The notes under the pieces are model-generated. The model was not told the DNA's origin. It worked only from the letters and a program-made list of their open reading frames with translations, and searched no databases. A DNA stretch of 64,000 bases from Paenibacillus algorifonticola (GTDB lineage Bacteria; Bacillota; Bacilli; Paenibacillales; Paenibacillaceae): NCBI RefSeq assembly GCF_000971975.1, contig NZ_KQ040779.1:62001-126000 (forward strand), written 5' to 3'. Positions within the stretch are counted from its first letter, which is position 1; each line of letters opens with the position of its first letter. The translations under genes were made by a program, and so were the position numbers. Shown here piece by piece: positions 43,813 through 53,780 of this stretch.

Positions 43813-44233
43813 AAGTGCTTCTTGCGTTCAAACTGCGATATAGCTGATGGATTTTCCGTTGCTGCGGCTGTTGGGCGAGTAATTCTTCATTTAGTAGGCG
43901 GGTAATAATGGATTTGATAAGCAGTGGGGGCTCGAAATGCATACCATACTCGAAAACATTATCCGTTCGTTTGCGCCAAACGACATTTCCCTGAAGCCGG
44001 ATGTTTTTGCCGGACAGCTTCATGCGGACTTCTACCATATACAGCCGATGTACGGGGAGCCTTAAGGAAGACCAGAAGCATAAACCCTCCTGGCTTAAAT
44101 TCAGCACCAGTACCGTTCCAGTAGATGGACTCATTAAAATGCCATGCCGATTGAGCAATCTTAACCCTGCTTTAATGCCTGGCTTCAGCTTTAAACGGAC
44201 CTTGCTGCGCGAATTTTCTTCTTTACCGTCCAT
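43802..44233 (-). CDS. PilZ-domain protein
   Basis: The 143-residue protein has a PilZ-like beta-barrel. VLVLNLSQEGLCFWS (about 41-55) matches the D/N-x-S-x-x-G motif, and the hydrophobic strands VEVRMKLSGKN and LQGNVVWRKRTDN follow. A clear R-x-x-x-R before the barrel is missing: the N-terminus has several Lys and Arg residues (SRSKVRLKLKPG) but not the exact spacing. c-di-GMP binding is therefore uncertain. Its gene is the first in a two-gene operon with the LCP ligase and overlaps it. Two GATAC-N5-GTATC palindromes stand 46 and 83 bases upstream. Confidence 0.82.
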   Translation of the reverse strand: MDGKEENSRSKVRLKLKPGIKAGLRLLNRHGILMSPSTGTVLVLNLSQEGLCFWSSLRLPVHRLYMVEVRMKLSGKNIRLQGNVVWRKRTDNVFEYGMHFEPPLLIKSIITRLLNEELLAQQPQQRKIHQLYRSLNARSTFVK

Positions 44234-44278
44234 TTATTTCTCCTTATAGGTATAAAGTGATATAGACTTGGAAATAAT

Positions 44279-44297
44279 TTGATACGATATGTATCAA
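44279..44297. promoter_or_regulatory. Operator-like palindrome 1, GATAC-N5-GTATC
   Basis: TTGATAC, GATAT, GTATCAA is a perfect 7-base-arm palindrome. It has the form of the B. subtilis PBSX Xre operator (GATAC-N5-GTATC). It lies between the PilZ-LCP operon and the XRE regulator gene. Confidence 0.65.
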
Positions 44298-44315
44298 TCT
44301 TTTCCTTCACTTTAA

Positions 44316-44330
44316 GATACAAATTGTATC
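44316..44330. promoter_or_regulatory. Operator-like palindrome 2, GATAC-N5-GTATC
   Basis: GATAC, AAATT, GTATC. Its centre is 35 bases from the centre of palindrome 1, which would place two bound dimers about 3.3 turns apart. Likely target of the XRE protein encoded at 44626. Confidence 0.65.
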
Positions 44331-44456
44331 ATGTCAAGCAAAAAAATCGTCTATCAATATTTTTTGCGACATTTCGTTGCAACAAATGCAAATCTAACGT
44401 TTCCGTATTAATATAGGTGTAGCAGTTATAATCCAATATGTGTGTGTATACAAACT

Positions 44457-44477
44457 AGGTTTTGCATAGCAAAACCT
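44457..44477. repeat. Perfect 9-bp inverted repeat before the 38-bp repeats
   Basis: AGGTTTTGC, ATA, GCAAAACCT. It resembles the stems of the 38-bp units that start 20 bases later, but the sequence around it differs. Confidence 0.75.
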
Positions 44478-44496
44478 GCTGTTTATATGTTGTACG

Positions 44497-44610
44497 TAAG
44501 TTAATGCTTACGAAGTGAGTTTGCTTCGCAAACTTAAGTTAATGCTTACGAAGATGGTTTGTTCCACAAACCTAGGTTTATGCTTACGAAGTTAGTTTGC
44601 TTCGCAAACT
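44497..44610. repeat. Three tandem 38-bp repeats with hairpin stems, leader of the XRE gene
   Basis: Units run 44497-44534, 44535-44572 and 44573-44610. Each has a 19-base conserved block (TAAGTTAATGCTTACGAAG or near it) and a 17-base inverted repeat. The stems are AGTTTGC/GCAAACT in units 1 and 3, and GGTTTGT/ACAAACC in unit 2. The two changes in unit 2 are compensated on the other arm. The last unit ends 4 bases before the AGGAGGGG of the XRE gene. The rest of the 392-base gap 44234-44625 holds the two palindromes and one further inverted repeat. Confidence 0.92.
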
Positions 44611-44625
44611 TTTAGGAGGGGTCAT

Positions 44626-44994
44626 ATGAATATAGGCAGCAGAATTGCTCAATTGAGAGATGACAGACACTGGACACAAGAGCAAACCGCAGCAAAGCTA
44701 GGCATTTCACGCGCTGCTTTATCTCATTACGAGAAAAATCGCCGGGAACCGGATTCCGAGACATTGAAAAAATTTGCCGATCTATACCAAGTATCCGTTG
44801 ATTTTCTGGTTGGACGCACCCTTCATCCGCAAACGGTACTTAGCGACGACGTTCGCAATTTTGCCGAGCATTTGGAATTATCCGATGATGAAATATTGGA
44901 GAAGTTTAATTTGAGTATTGATGGGCGTAAGTTGACAGTGGAAGAAACGAAACGGTTTATAGCTTTTGTACGAGCGGAGAGAATGATGAATTAG
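44626..44994 (+). CDS. XRE-family transcriptional regulator
   Basis: The 122-residue DNA-binding protein has an N-terminal helix-turn-helix (about 4-60): RIAQLRDDRHWTQEQTAAKLG then ISRAALSHYEKNRREPDSET. A helical C-terminal part (about 75-120) should form dimers. The layout is that of Xre of phage PBSX and of SinR-like repressors. AGGAGGGG lies 7 bases upstream of the ATG. The long repeat-rich leader and the two GATAC-N5-GTATC sites suggest it controls the divergent PilZ-LCP operon, perhaps also itself. No phage genes are nearby. Confidence 0.92.
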   Translation: MNIGSRIAQLRDDRHWTQEQTAAKLGISRAALSHYEKNRREPDSETLKKFADLYQVSVDFLVGRTLHPQTVLSDDVRNFAEHLELSDDEILEKFNLSIDGRKLTVEETKRFIAFVRAERMMN

Positions 44995-45380
44995 ACTATT
45001 TATTTGGATGGTGGATTCAATAGTGGCGGCCATTTCTCTGGAGGAATTCCCATTTGGATAAGTATATCCTTTACATCTAATTCAATACGGCCTGAATTTT
45101 TCTCTGCCATCTTCGTATCCGACTCCTGCCTTATGTATAGTTTGAACAATACTGTTATTATACCCAATACCTTACTGGGAATTTGTCGTAAGGTGGGAGC
45201 ACGATTGTTCTTTTTTTGTTGTTTTTTTGTCGAATTACGTAGATTTAAGGTAAATTTTTTTGATTTTTGAAATACTTTTCATTTTTCCCAAATAAGTGAA
45301 CACTGCTTGTACGAAAAAGCAAATAATAAAACCTGCCGATATAAGCATATGCTGTAACGGTATAGCATAAAAAAGCAATG
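44995..45380. other. Gap without a supported gene
   Basis: The 386 bases after the XRE gene are AT-rich. An open frame at 45004-45270 has no ribosome binding site and an unlikely composition (Phe- and Cys-rich end), so I do not call it. No repeats or RNA genes seen. Confidence 0.5.
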
Positions 45381-45413
45381 AAAAACGGCTCTCCTTATCG
45401 GAGAGCCGTTTTT
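45381..45413. terminator. Strong bidirectional terminator after gltB
   Basis: AAAAACGGCTCTCC and GGAGAGCCGTTTTT are perfect complements around a 5-base loop. It lies 25 bases after the gltB stop on the minus strand. Confidence 0.92.
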
Positions 45414-45437
45414 CATTTATCTATTGGGCAACATGGA

Positions 45438-48400
45438 TCAGCCGCCTGTACGGGCAAGCTCTCTCATGCTGGCTTCAAATGCTGATAGCAGCGCTGCGTC
45501 TTCCTTCAAACCGGAATCTTCAGCTTTGCGGATATACTCCAGCATTTTCTTGTAATCTTTCGGAATGACTTTGACGAATTTCTCAAGTGATAGATCCCAG
45601 TCATTCAATACCCGGCCGCCAATGGCGCTATCCGTATAGGTAACATGGCGTTCAATCATGCCGCGTAATTCAGCAATATCCACTTCCTCTTCAAGACGCT
45701 CCAGCAATACCATTTCGATATTGCAATGCTTGTAGAAGTCGCCTTGCTCATCATAGACGTAAGCAACACCGCCAGACATACCAGCTGCAAAGTTACGGCC
45801 AGTCTGGCCAAGAATGACGACTCTGCCGCCCGTCATATATTCACAGCCATGGTCGCCCACGCCCTCAACAACAACGTTCACGCCGCTGTTGCGAACCGCG
45901 AAACGCTCGCCAGCAATACCACGAATATAAGCTTCGCCGCTTGTTGCTCCGTAAAGTGCCGTGTTGCCGATAATAACATTTTCCTCAGCGACAAAGGTTG
46001 CTTTCGATGAAGGAGCTACAATGACCTTACCACCGGAAAGCCCTTTACCTACATAGTCATTCGAATCGCCTTCCAGCGAAAGCGTAATGCCTTGAGGAAC
46101 GAAAGCGCCAAAGCTTTGGCCTGCTGAACCAACGAAGTGGAAGGAAATCGTATCCTCTGGCAAGCCCTTCGCGCCATAACGACGAGTCACTTCGCTGCCA
46201 AGCACCGTTCCCACAACACGGTTCGTATTCAGAATTGGGAATGTACCACGTACTTTCTCCCCATTTTCCAAAGCGGCTTTCGCTGCTGGTACCAGCTCCT
46301 GAACGTCAAGCGACAAATCCAAACCGTGGTTTTGCTCTTGCGCACAGTAACGAATAGCATCCTGAGATACTTCCGGTTGATACAATAGCGGCGTCAGGTC
46401 AAGACCTTTCGCTTTGTAATGGTCAGCCAGATGCTTCGCTTCAAGAATATCTACGCGTCCAATCATTTCCTGAATTGTACGGAAACCAAGCTCAGCCATA
46501 ATTTCTCGCAGCTCTTCCCCAACGAAACGCAAGTAGTTGACTACATGGCTCGGATCGCCCATAAATTTCGCGCGCAGCTCTGGATTTTGCGTTGCTACGC
46601 CTACCGGACAAGTGTCTAGCTGGCAAACACGCATCATCACGCAACCGAGCACAACAAGCGGTGCTGTCGAGAAGCCATATTCTTCAGCGCCGAGCAAAAC
46701 AGCGATCGCAACATCGCGTCCGTTCATCATTTTGCCATCTGTTTCAAGCGTAACACGATCACGCAGGTTGTTGATCATCAGCGTCTGGTGCGTCTCAGCC
46801 AGACCAAGCTCCCACGGCAGGCCAGCATGGCGAATCGAGTTCATCGGAGATGCGCCCGTTCCTCCATCATAACCGCTGACCATAATAATGTCGGCACGGC
46901 CTTTGGCAACACCTGCTGCAATGGTACCAACGCCAACCTCGGATACGAGTTTAACGTTAATGCGCGCGCGCGGGTTAGCATTTTTCAAATCATGAACAAG
47001 CTCAGCCAAATCCTCGATGGAATAAATATCATGATGCGGCGGAGGCGAGATCAGGCCTACACCTGGCGTGGAGCCACGAACCTCGGCAACCCAAGGGTAT
47101 ACTTTACGTCCTGGCAGCTGTCCGCCTTCTCCTGGCTTCGCGCCTTGCGCCATCTTGATTTGAATTTCATCCGCATTGACCAAATAGTTGCTCGTTACGC
47201 CGAAACGTCCCGATGCTACCTGCTTGATTGCACTGCGGCGGGAATCGCCATTTGCATCAGGTATGAAACGTGCAGGATCTTCGCCGCCCTCGCCTGTATT
47301 GGATCGGCCGCCAAGGCGGTTCATCGCAATCGCAAGGCTTTCATGCGCTTCCTTACTGATCGAGCCGAAGGACATAGCACCCGTCTTAAAGCGTTTCAAA
47401 ATCGATTCCAGCGGTTCAACCTCTTCGATCGGAATTGCTGTTCTGCCATCCTTGAACTTCAGCAAAGAACGAAGCATCATATACTTCTTGTCCTCGCCTT
47501 GAACAAGATTGGAGAATTTTTTGTAAAGCTTATAGTCATTGGAGCGAGCTGCCATCTGCAGCGTATGAATCGTCTGCGGATTAAACAGGTGGTCCTCGCC
47601 GTCTTTACGCCACTGGTATTCGCCACCGGAGTCCAGATCCGTTACACGGCCTTCCTGGTCAGCGTAAGCCAAGTTGTGATATTTCAGCGTTTCTTCTGCA
47701 ATAACATCAAGTCCAATACCGCCGATACGCGAAGGTGTCCAAGTGAAATATTCGTTGATGAGTTCCTCTTTCAAACCAAGCGCCTCGAAAATTTGAGCGC
47801 CACGGTACGATTGAATCGTGGAAATACCCATTTTGGACAACACTTTAGTTACGCCTTTAGTAGCTGCTTTAATGAAGTTTTTGACCGCTTTCTCATGCGA
47901 AATATTTCTCAGCAAGCCTTGGCGAATCATATCATCAAGCGTCTCAAATGCCAGATACGGGTTAACTGCACTCACGCCGTAGCCGAGCAGAAGCGCAAAG
48001 TGATGAACCTCGCGCGGATCGCCGGATTCAAGCAAAATCGCTACTTTAGTCCGCGTACCTTGACGAATCAAATGGTGATGCAAAGCGGATACGGCAAGCA
48101 ATGCCGGAATCGCCGCATTTTCTTTATCGATACCGCGGTCGGACAAAATAAGAATATTATGCCCTTTGTCGATAACGCGGTCTGCTGCTTCGCACATTTG
48201 CTTCAGTGCTGCGCGCAGGCCCTCTTCTCCTTCACTCGCCGTGAAGAAAATCGGCAGCGTAATCGACTTAAAGCCCGGACGACGAACATGGCGCAGCTTC
48301 GCGAACTGCTCGTTGGAAAGGATTGGCGTCTCCAGCTTAATGTGGCGTGCACTTTCCGGCTCCGGCTTCAATAGATTGCGCTCAGGTCCGATTGTCGTAC

Positions 48401-50039
48401 CTACTGCAGTAATAATCTCCTCACGAATCGAATCGATTGGCGGGTTCGTTACTTGCGCAAACAGCTGTTTGAAATAATTGTACAAACGCTGAGGACGATC
48501 CGACAATACAGCAAGCGGAGCGTCGTAGCCCATAGAAGCAATCGGCTCCATGCCGCTGCTAGCCATAGGCTCAAGCACTTTGCGCAAATCTTCAAACGTA
48601 TAGCCGAAAGATTGCTGGCGCTGCTGTACCGTCGCATGATCAAGCTCCGGCAATTCCGGCGCATCCGGCAAATCTTCCAGATCGATCAAATGCTCGTTCA
48701 GCCACTCGCGGTACGGCTGCTCCGTCGCGATTTGCTTCTTCACTTCCTCATCGGAAATGATGCGGCCTTCCTTCGTATCGATGAGCAGCATCATACCCGG
48801 ACGCAGGCGATCTTTATACAAAATATCCTCTGGCGGAATAACAACGGTTCCCGCCTCGGAGCCAAGAATAATATGATCGTCCTTCGTCACGTAATAACGG
48901 GCTGGACGCAAGCCATTGCGGTCCAGGAAAGCACCGATCTGTACGCCATCTGTAAAGGCCATCGCAGCCGGTCCATCCCAAGGCTCCATTAGCGTACTGT
49001 GGTATTCATAGAAAGCTTTCTTGTCATCATCCATGCCTTCGTGGTTGGACCATGGTTCTGGAACCATCATCATTGCCGCGTGCGGCAGGGAGCGACCGGA
49101 CAAGTACAGGAATTCCAGCGTATTGTCAAACATCGCTGTATCCGAGCCATCCGGATTAATAATAGGTTTAATTTTGTCCATATCGCTGCCGAACAATTCG
49201 GTTTCAAACAGCGTTTGGCGAGCATGCATCCAGTTCACATTGCCGCGGAGCGTATTAATCTCCCCGTTGTGAATCAAATAATGGAACGGATGGGCACGTT
49301 CCCAGCTTGGGAAAGTGTTCGTACTAAAACGGGAGTGGACAAGCGCCATCGCTGTAACGACCGACTCATCATTAAGCTCCATATAGAAGGAGCCAACCTG
49401 CTCCGTCGTAAGCATGCCTTTGTAGACGATTTTCTTCGTGGACAAGCTCGGGAAATAAAACATTTCTCCGCCTTCTTTGCCCGAGAAGCGAATGGCGATT
49501 TCCGCCCGTTTGCGAATGACATACAGCTTGCGCTCGAATGCCAAGACGTCCTTCAAGCTCTCGTTCTTGCCAATAAATACTTGGCGGACAAAAGGCTTAA
49601 CCGACTTAGCAGATTTACCGAGCTTTGCATCATTCGTCGGCACGGTACGCCAAGCAATGAGCGACTGGCCTTCTTCACGAATAATAGCTTCAAGATCGCT
49701 CTCCAGCGAACGGCGAACGTTCTCATCCTGCGGCAGAAACACCATACCTACGGCGTATTCTCCCTCGCTTGGCAGTTCCACTTCCACTCGCTTCAGCTCA
49801 TTTGCAAAAAACGCATGGGGGATTTGAAGCATAATTCCTGCTCCATCTCCAGTGTTTGGTTCGCTGCCTTGACCGCCGCGATGCTCCATATTCTCCAGCA
49901 ACGTCAGCGCCTGGCGAATAATCTTGTGCGACTTTCTTCCTTTGATGTTCGCCACGAATCCCATGCCGCATGCATCTTTCTCAAATTGAGGATCATACAG
50001 ACCTTGTTTCGGCGGTAATCCAAAAATTTTCTCTTTCAT
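45438..50039 (-). CDS. gltB: Glutamate synthase large subunit
   Basis: The 1533-residue enzyme uses glutamine and 2-oxoglutarate to form two glutamates. Residues 1-23 are a propeptide, and Cys24 (KDACGMGF) becomes the N-terminal nucleophile of the glutaminase domain (about 24-430). The FMN-binding synthase domain lies at about 840-1210. Cys residues in [20 protein letters not shown] form the [3Fe-4S] site. A C-terminal beta-helix domain (GXGXG) follows. ATG 50039 has AAAGG 9 bases upstream; a longer frame to 50186 lacks similarity. The gltD partner gene is not adjacent, and the gene ends in a strong terminator. Regulation by GltC and TnrA is usual in relatives, but no sites were identified here. 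Confidence 0.97.
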   Translation of the reverse strand: MKEKIFGLPPKQGLYDPQFEKDACGMGFVANIKGRKSHKIIRQALTLLENMEHRGGQGSEPNTGDGAGIMLQIPHAFFANELKRVEVELPSEGEYAVGMVFLPQDENVRRSLESDLEAIIREEGQSLIAWRTVPTNDAKLGKSAKSVKPFVRQVFIGKNESLKDVLAFERKLYVIRKRAEIAIRFSGKEGGEMFYFPSLSTKKIVYKGMLTTEQVGSFYMELNDESVVTAMALVHSRFSTNTFPSWERAHPFHYLIHNGEINTLRGNVNWMHARQTLFETELFGSDMDKIKPIINPDGSDTAMFDNTLEFLYLSGRSLPHAAMMMVPEPWSNHEGMDDDKKAFYEYHSTLMEPWDGPAAMAFTDGVQIGAFLDRNGLRPARYYVTKDDHIILGSEAGTVVIPPEDILYKDRLRPGMMLLIDTKEGRIISDEEVKKQIATEQPYREWLNEHLIDLEDLPDAPELPELDHATVQQRQQSFGYTFEDLRKVLEPMASSGMEPIASMGYDAPLAVLSDRPQRLYNYFKQLFAQVTNPPIDSIREEIITAVGTTIGPERNLLKPEPESARHIKLETPILSNEQFAKLRHVRRPGFKSITLPIFFTASEGEEGLRAALKQMCEAADRVIDKGHNILILSDRGIDKENAAIPALLAVSALHHHLIRQGTRTKVAILLESGDPREVHHFALLLGYGVSAVNPYLAFETLDDMIRQGLLRNISHEKAVKNFIKAATKGVTKVLSKMGISTIQSYRGAQIFEALGLKEELINEYFTWTPSRIGGIGLDVIAEETLKYHNLAYADQEGRVTDLDSGGEYQWRKDGEDHLFNPQTIHTLQMAARSNDYKLYKKFSNLVQGEDKKYMMLRSLLKFKDGRTAIPIEEVEPLESILKRFKTGAMSFGSISKEAHESLAIAMNRLGGRSNTGEGGEDPARFIPDANGDSRRSAIKQVASGRFGVTSNYLVNADEIQIKMAQGAKPGEGGQLPGRKVYPWVAEVRGSTPGVGLISPPPHHDIYSIEDLAELVHDLKNANPRARINVKLVSEVGVGTIAAGVAKGRADIIMVSGYDGGTGASPMNSIRHAGLPWELGLAETHQTLMINNLRDRVTLETDGKMMNGRDVAIAVLLGAEEYGFSTAPLVVLGCVMMRVCQLDTCPVGVATQNPELRAKFMGDPSHVVNYLRFVGEELREIMAELGFRTIQEMIGRVDILEAKHLADHYKAKGLDLTPLLYQPEVSQDAIRYCAQEQNHGLDLSLDVQELVPAAKAALENGEKVRGTFPILNTNRVVGTVLGSEVTRRYGAKGLPEDTISFHFVGSAGQSFGAFVPQGITLSLEGDSNDYVGKGLSGGKVIVAPSSKATFVAEENVIIGNTALYGATSGEAYIRGIAGERFAVRNSGVNVVVEGVGDHGCEYMTGGRVVILGQTGRNFAAGMSGGVAYVYDEQGDFYKHCNIEMVLLERLEEEVDIAELRGMIERHVTYTDSAIGGRVLNDWDLSLEKFVKVIPKDYKKMLEYIRKAEDSGLKEDAALLSAFEASMRELARTGG

Positions 50040-50515
50040 TGTGTGCAACCTTTCTATCAGAAGATTTTTGGGGCGTGCATAACGGAACCAAGCCGATCGC
50101 TGTGAGAACAAGCAGTTATGCTTCATCAAACAGGCTTGTAGCTTGATAGCAAAGCGGACAGCAGAGCCTATCCGCCAGCCTATCACTTTGCATAATTACT
50201 CAAACGACTGTATCCGGCAGCGCGCCGAATAGGTGTACACAAACTTTTTAGCTGCACTCGCAGGAAAACGTTCGTGTTATGTTGAATAAAATTAAGCAGC
50301 GCTGCGGGGATCGTTTGAGGTTGACCATATTCCGGGCTGTATTCCGCCACTTGCGATTATTACAGTATTTTAACATCAGGCCAAAAGGGAATCAATTTAA
50401 TATTTTCATAATTGTGATCAGAACGGCAATGTTCGTGTTCTTTCTGCAAACTTTATACACAATTATGCAAATGAATGAAAACCCGCTGCTACTATTTTAT
50501 CAAAAGGAAGTGTCC
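50040..50515. promoter_or_regulatory. Divergent gap between gltB and the SGNH hydrolase gene
   Basis: The 476-base gap must carry the gltB promoter and that of the SGNH gene. In-frame extensions of both genes into it lack ribosome sites and similarity. I found no clear hexamer pair, riboswitch or terminator. Confidence 0.35.
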
Positions 50516-51805
50516 ATGTTGTCTGGAAAGTGGAGGAAAGTGTCGTTTCTATTTATAATAATCGGTTTATTGGTGGCTTCACCCGGCTTGAAAACAGCTA
50601 TCGCCGCAGAAGAAGAAGCTTCGTCCTATCAGATCGTCGCGCTTGGAGATTCACTAACTGTCGGCTATGAGTATGGCTTTGATGCAAAATCTGTGCCTTA
50701 CGGCTATGTGGAGCATGTATATGAGCAGGCCTTGTTCCAAGGTCTTCAAGCGGAATATGTGAATTATAGTCTGCTAGGCCTGACGTCAATCGGCTTCAGC
50801 CAATTGCTTGGAGCGGCGAAAGAGGGTAAAAGCGTCACTATCAGCGATGTGCAGCCTGGACTGAAGGATCCTCGCGGCGCAACTATTATTAGCGGAACTG
50901 CACAAATTGCCGACAGCATCCGTGGCGCCGATCTGATCGTCATGACTATTGGCGGAAATGATTTGATTGGTGTAGCCGCACAAATCACATCCACAACTAC
51001 GGATGAGGAGAAAGCACAGCTGCTGCAAACGGCACTGGCTCAATATGAAACGGGGCTGACTGCTGGGCTGCAGGCGGTAACCGCACTCGCGCCAAAAGCA
51101 AAATTCGTTATCGCCGATCAATATATGCCGATTCCGGCTACGATTACTGTCGGCGGTTTAAGCTTTCCTCTGCCTCCAGATGCAGCACGCCTGCGCGAAT
51201 TCGAGTTACAGGCGCTGAGTCAGCTTAACGAAAAACTTAAAACGATTGTAGCCGCTACAAAAGCAGAAGGCATCGATATTTCCATTACTGCAGTCAGCGA
51301 GCCTTTTGTTGGCAAGGAGCTGGAATATACATCAATTGCAAACAGCGACTTCCACCCGACTCGCCTTGGGTACGCTGCTATGGGCCGTACTTTTTCCACC
51401 ACGATATGGAATAAGTATTTGAGTGCTCGCACTCGCCCAGCGAATGTGCCAGTCTCGGTAGTCGTACGCGGCAAAGAGCTGCCAGCCTCATCCCCTGCGA
51501 CGATGAAGAGCAGCCGCACCTTCGTACCGATGCGCGACATTACAGATGCCATTGGCGCGAAGCTTGTTTGGAACAAAACGAACCAAACCGCAACCGTTTC
51601 CTACAATAATCATACAGTAGCGTTTACGATTGGATCGTCTACTATTCTTGTTGATGGCGAGAAGAAGAAGCTGAACAGCCCCGCCGCTTATTTGCACAAG
51701 AACGGCAAAGAACAAAAAACCTATTTGCCGCTAGCGGTCCTCTCCGAGGAGCTTGGCTTGCAGATTACCTACCGCAGTACGCTTCAAGCTGTCTTCATCA
51801 ACTAG
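50516..51805 (+). CDS. Secreted SGNH/GDSL hydrolase with copper-amine-oxidase-like C-terminal domain
   Basis: The 429-residue protein has a signal peptide (about 1-31, cut near AIAAEEE). An SGNH esterase domain (about 37-300) follows. Block I is ALGDSLTVG with nucleophile S46, block III is GGNDLIG with N148, and block V is DFHPTRLGY with D278 and H280. Residues about 315-429 (VPMRDITDAIGAKLVWNKTN, LPLAVLSEELGLQITYRS) form the stalk-type domain common in secreted Paenibacillus proteins, possibly wall-binding. ATG 50516 is chosen because AAGGAAG is 5 bases upstream and the signal peptide starts there. The substrate is unknown; lipids or acetylated glycans are typical. Confidence 0.92.
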   Translation: MLSGKWRKVSFLFIIIGLLVASPGLKTAIAAEEEASSYQIVALGDSLTVGYEYGFDAKSVPYGYVEHVYEQALFQGLQAEYVNYSLLGLTSIGFSQLLGAAKEGKSVTISDVQPGLKDPRGATIISGTAQIADSIRGADLIVMTIGGNDLIGVAAQITSTTTDEEKAQLLQTALAQYETGLTAGLQAVTALAPKAKFVIADQYMPIPATITVGGLSFPLPPDAARLREFELQALSQLNEKLKTIVAATKAEGIDISITAVSEPFVGKELEYTSIANSDFHPTRLGYAAMGRTFSTTIWNKYLSARTRPANVPVSVVVRGKELPASSPATMKSSRTFVPMRDITDAIGAKLVWNKTNQTATVSYNNHTVAFTIGSSTILVDGEKKKLNSPAAYLHKNGKEQKTYLPLAVLSEELGLQITYRSTLQAVFIN

Positions 51806-51848
51806 CTTTAAGCTAGGGCAGCAAGCAAGCGTAAGACTAGTCATAAGT

Positions 51849-51893
51849 AAAACAAACGGCGGCCGTCCTAAGTGAACGACTGCCGTTTGTTTT
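51849..51893. terminator. Bidirectional terminator between convergent genes
   Basis: AAAACAAACGGC (51849-51860) and GCCGTTTGTTTT (51882-51893) are perfect complements; the stem continues inward with a bulge. A- and T-runs on both ends fit function in both directions. Confidence 0.88.
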
Positions 51894-51926
51894 ACCCGAT
51901 AAGCGCAGCCCAAACAATGGGCAACG

Positions 51927-52313
51927 CTACTTATATTGCTTTCCAAGCTGCTCAAGCAAAGCAAGACCCTGCTCTGACCAGCGCTTCAACCGATCGAGCG
52001 TGGCCACTTCAGCCTCCAAGGCAGCATGCAGCGATTCGCGGTAATCCGGCACATGGCCGCTAAAGGTCTGCAGCTGGCGCAGCGGAATCATCGTCTTCTC
52101 TGTATAGGCCAGCGCTGGCCGCTCATGAAACAGCGGCACATCCGGCTCATACGGATGGTGCAAATCACCTTGCTGTGGATGCTTAAGTACAGCCAGCACC
52201 TTGAACAATGCACGGGGCCCATGCAATTCCATTACTTCTCCTACATATAGTCCCGATCTTACTTCCGCTTTCACAATGGCTCCGACTTCAAATATGCTCC
52301 TTGCTTCTTCCAT
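51927..52313 (-). CDS. kapB: Kinase-associated protein B
   Basis: The 128-residue protein matches the KapB family. GAIVKAEVRSGLYVGEV is at the N-terminus, then FKVLAVLKHPQQGDLHHP, then VPLFHERPALAYTEKTMIP and PDYRESL. In B. subtilis KapB is needed for KinB to start the sporulation phosphorelay. The B. subtilis protein was described as a lipoprotein, but no lipobox is seen here, so the cytosolic form is likely. ATG at 52313 has AGGAGG a few bases upstream. Confidence 0.9.
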   Translation of the reverse strand: MEEARSIFEVGAIVKAEVRSGLYVGEVMELHGPRALFKVLAVLKHPQQGDLHHPYEPDVPLFHERPALAYTEKTMIPLRQLQTFSGHVPDYRESLHAALEAEVATLDRLKRWSEQGLALLEQLGKQYK

Positions 52314-52340
52314 TATGCATGCCTCCTACTTGGTGCCGTC

Positions 52341-52362
52341 TGCGGCTTTTTGAACAGCCGCA
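52341..52362. promoter_or_regulatory. Inverted repeat upstream of kapB
   Basis: TGCGGCT, TTTTGAAC, AGCCGCA: perfect 7-base arms. It lies 28 bases before the kapB start in the 302-base divergent gap 52314-52615, so it could be an operator or a leader hairpin. The same gap has a TATAAT on the plus strand near 52398 without a good -35. Confidence 0.4.
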
Positions 52363-52615
52363 ACACTAGCTTTATTTTAAATGAAACGATCATGATGTAT
52401 AATCCGCTTCCGGTTGATGCCATTCTAATCATAAAGGACAATGGCGCTGGCAGGCAAGCTCAGAGCAATGCGGCTTGTGACAGGTTGTTGCACCAGCATG
52501 TTGAGCAGGCAGCCATGCAATCGCAGAGGCTAACCGCTTACATTTTAATAACCTGGAATGACTTGTGTTCCCAACCTTGGCGACGTATTATGGAATTAGA
52601 AAAGTAGGTGACATT

Positions 52616-53731
52616 ATGCGTAAGAAAAGAGTGCTGCTGCTCTCCGAGGGTTTCGGCTCGGGACATACGCAAGCCGCATATGCTCTAGCGGCGGGATTGC
52701 GCCAAATTAACCCCGAGATTCAAACCCGCGTTATCGAGCTGGGCAAATTTCTTAATCCGGTTGTCGGGCCATGGATTATGTCTGCTTATCGCAAAACCGT
52801 AAGCAAACAGCCAAAAATGGTTGGCCTGATGTATCGCAGCAATTACAAGAAATCGCTAAACCGCTTTACGCAGCTTGCTCTTCATCGCATGTTCTATACA
52901 CAAACGTCACAGGTTATTTCCCAGTTGAAGCCGGATCTTATCGTATGTACCCATCCTGTCCCTAATGCAGTCGTAGGCAGGCTAAAGCGTCTTGGACTAA
53001 ATATTCCGCTGTATACGCTTATTACCGATTACGATGCCCATGGCTCATGGGTCAATCCGGAAGTCAGCAAATACCTGGTATCTTCCCCGCTTGTGAGAAA
53101 CAAGCTGATGGAGCGCGGCGTAACTCCCGTGAAAATTGAAGTAACCGGAATTCCGGTACATCCGAACTTCTGGACAACTTACGACAAGCAGGAGCTGCTG
53201 CAGAAATTTAACTTAAAGCCTATGCCTACCGTGCTCATAATGGGTGGCGGCTGGGGATTGATGTATGAGGACAATCTCCTTGAATATATGACCAAGTGGC
53301 GCGAAAGCATACAGTTGATTTTCTGCGTCGGCAGCAATGAGAAGGTAAGGGAGAAAATGCTTTCAAGCACGAAGTTTCAGCATCCGAACATTCAAGTGCT
53401 CGGGTTCACTAACGAGATCAGCAAGCTGATGGACATTGCCGATCTGCTCGTGACGAAGCCGGGCGGGATGACCTGTACCGAAGGCATGAGCAAAGGAATG
53501 CCGATGCTCTTCTATGAACCGATTCCGGGACAGGAAGAGGAAAACTGCGAATATTTTATCCGCAATGGCTTTGGTGAAATGCTGGACTCTGCTGCAATGG
53601 TGGATAAATGGTTTGCCATGATTCAGGAACCGTATACCTCGGGCCAGTTCCGAGAAAGCTTGCTAACGAAGCGCAACCAACAATACGATCCGAAGAGCTG
53701 CCCGAATGCCGTCCTGCGTTTAATGCAGTGA
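52616..53731 (+). CDS. MGDG-synthase-like diacylglycerol glucosyltransferase (UgtP type)
   Basis: The 371-residue GT-B enzyme should add glucose from UDP-glucose to diacylglycerol, giving glycolipids and the lipoteichoic-acid anchor. The N-terminal part matches the MGDG-synthase domain: VLLLSEGFGSGHTQAAYALA, DLIVCTHPVPNAVVGRL, TLITDYDAHGSW, VTGIPVHPNFW. The C-terminal half has LIMGGGWGLM, VLGFTNEISKLMDIADLLVTK and KPGGMTCTEGMSKGMPMLF, the GT28-type donor site. ATG 52616 has TAGGTGA about 5 bases upstream; a longer frame to 52565 is unlikely. The length is typical. Lipid acceptor specificity is inferred from family. Confidence 0.9.
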   Translation: MRKKRVLLLSEGFGSGHTQAAYALAAGLRQINPEIQTRVIELGKFLNPVVGPWIMSAYRKTVSKQPKMVGLMYRSNYKKSLNRFTQLALHRMFYTQTSQVISQLKPDLIVCTHPVPNAVVGRLKRLGLNIPLYTLITDYDAHGSWVNPEVSKYLVSSPLVRNKLMERGVTPVKIEVTGIPVHPNFWTTYDKQELLQKFNLKPMPTVLIMGGGWGLMYEDNLLEYMTKWRESIQLIFCVGSNEKVREKMLSSTKFQHPNIQVLGFTNEISKLMDIADLLVTKPGGMTCTEGMSKGMPMLFYEPIPGQEEENCEYFIRNGFGEMLDSAAMVDKWFAMIQEPYTSGQFRESLLTKRNQQYDPKSCPNAVLRLMQ

Positions 53732-53780
53732 CGGCGTTTTTGTCAGACTCATCGGTCAATCGAAAAGGAGTGGAAAGCGA

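Noticed and set aside
44457..44610. Repeats considered as a CRISPR array
   Set aside because: The 38-bp units are directly contiguous, with no unique spacers, and there are no cas genes.
45004..45270. Open frame of 88 codons after the XRE gene
   Set aside because: No ribosome binding site, unusual Phe- and Cys-rich composition and no recognisable motif.
46788..48374. Long plus-strand open frame of 528 codons
   Set aside because: It lies entirely inside gltB on the other strand; gltB is certain, and the composition of the frame is that of an antisense shadow.
48999..50018. Plus-strand open frame of 339 codons
   Set aside because: It is also an antisense shadow of gltB.
50040..50186. Upstream extension of gltB by 49 residues
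   Set aside because: The GltB propeptide and Cys24 start fit ATG 50039 with its ribosome site; the extension has no family similarity.
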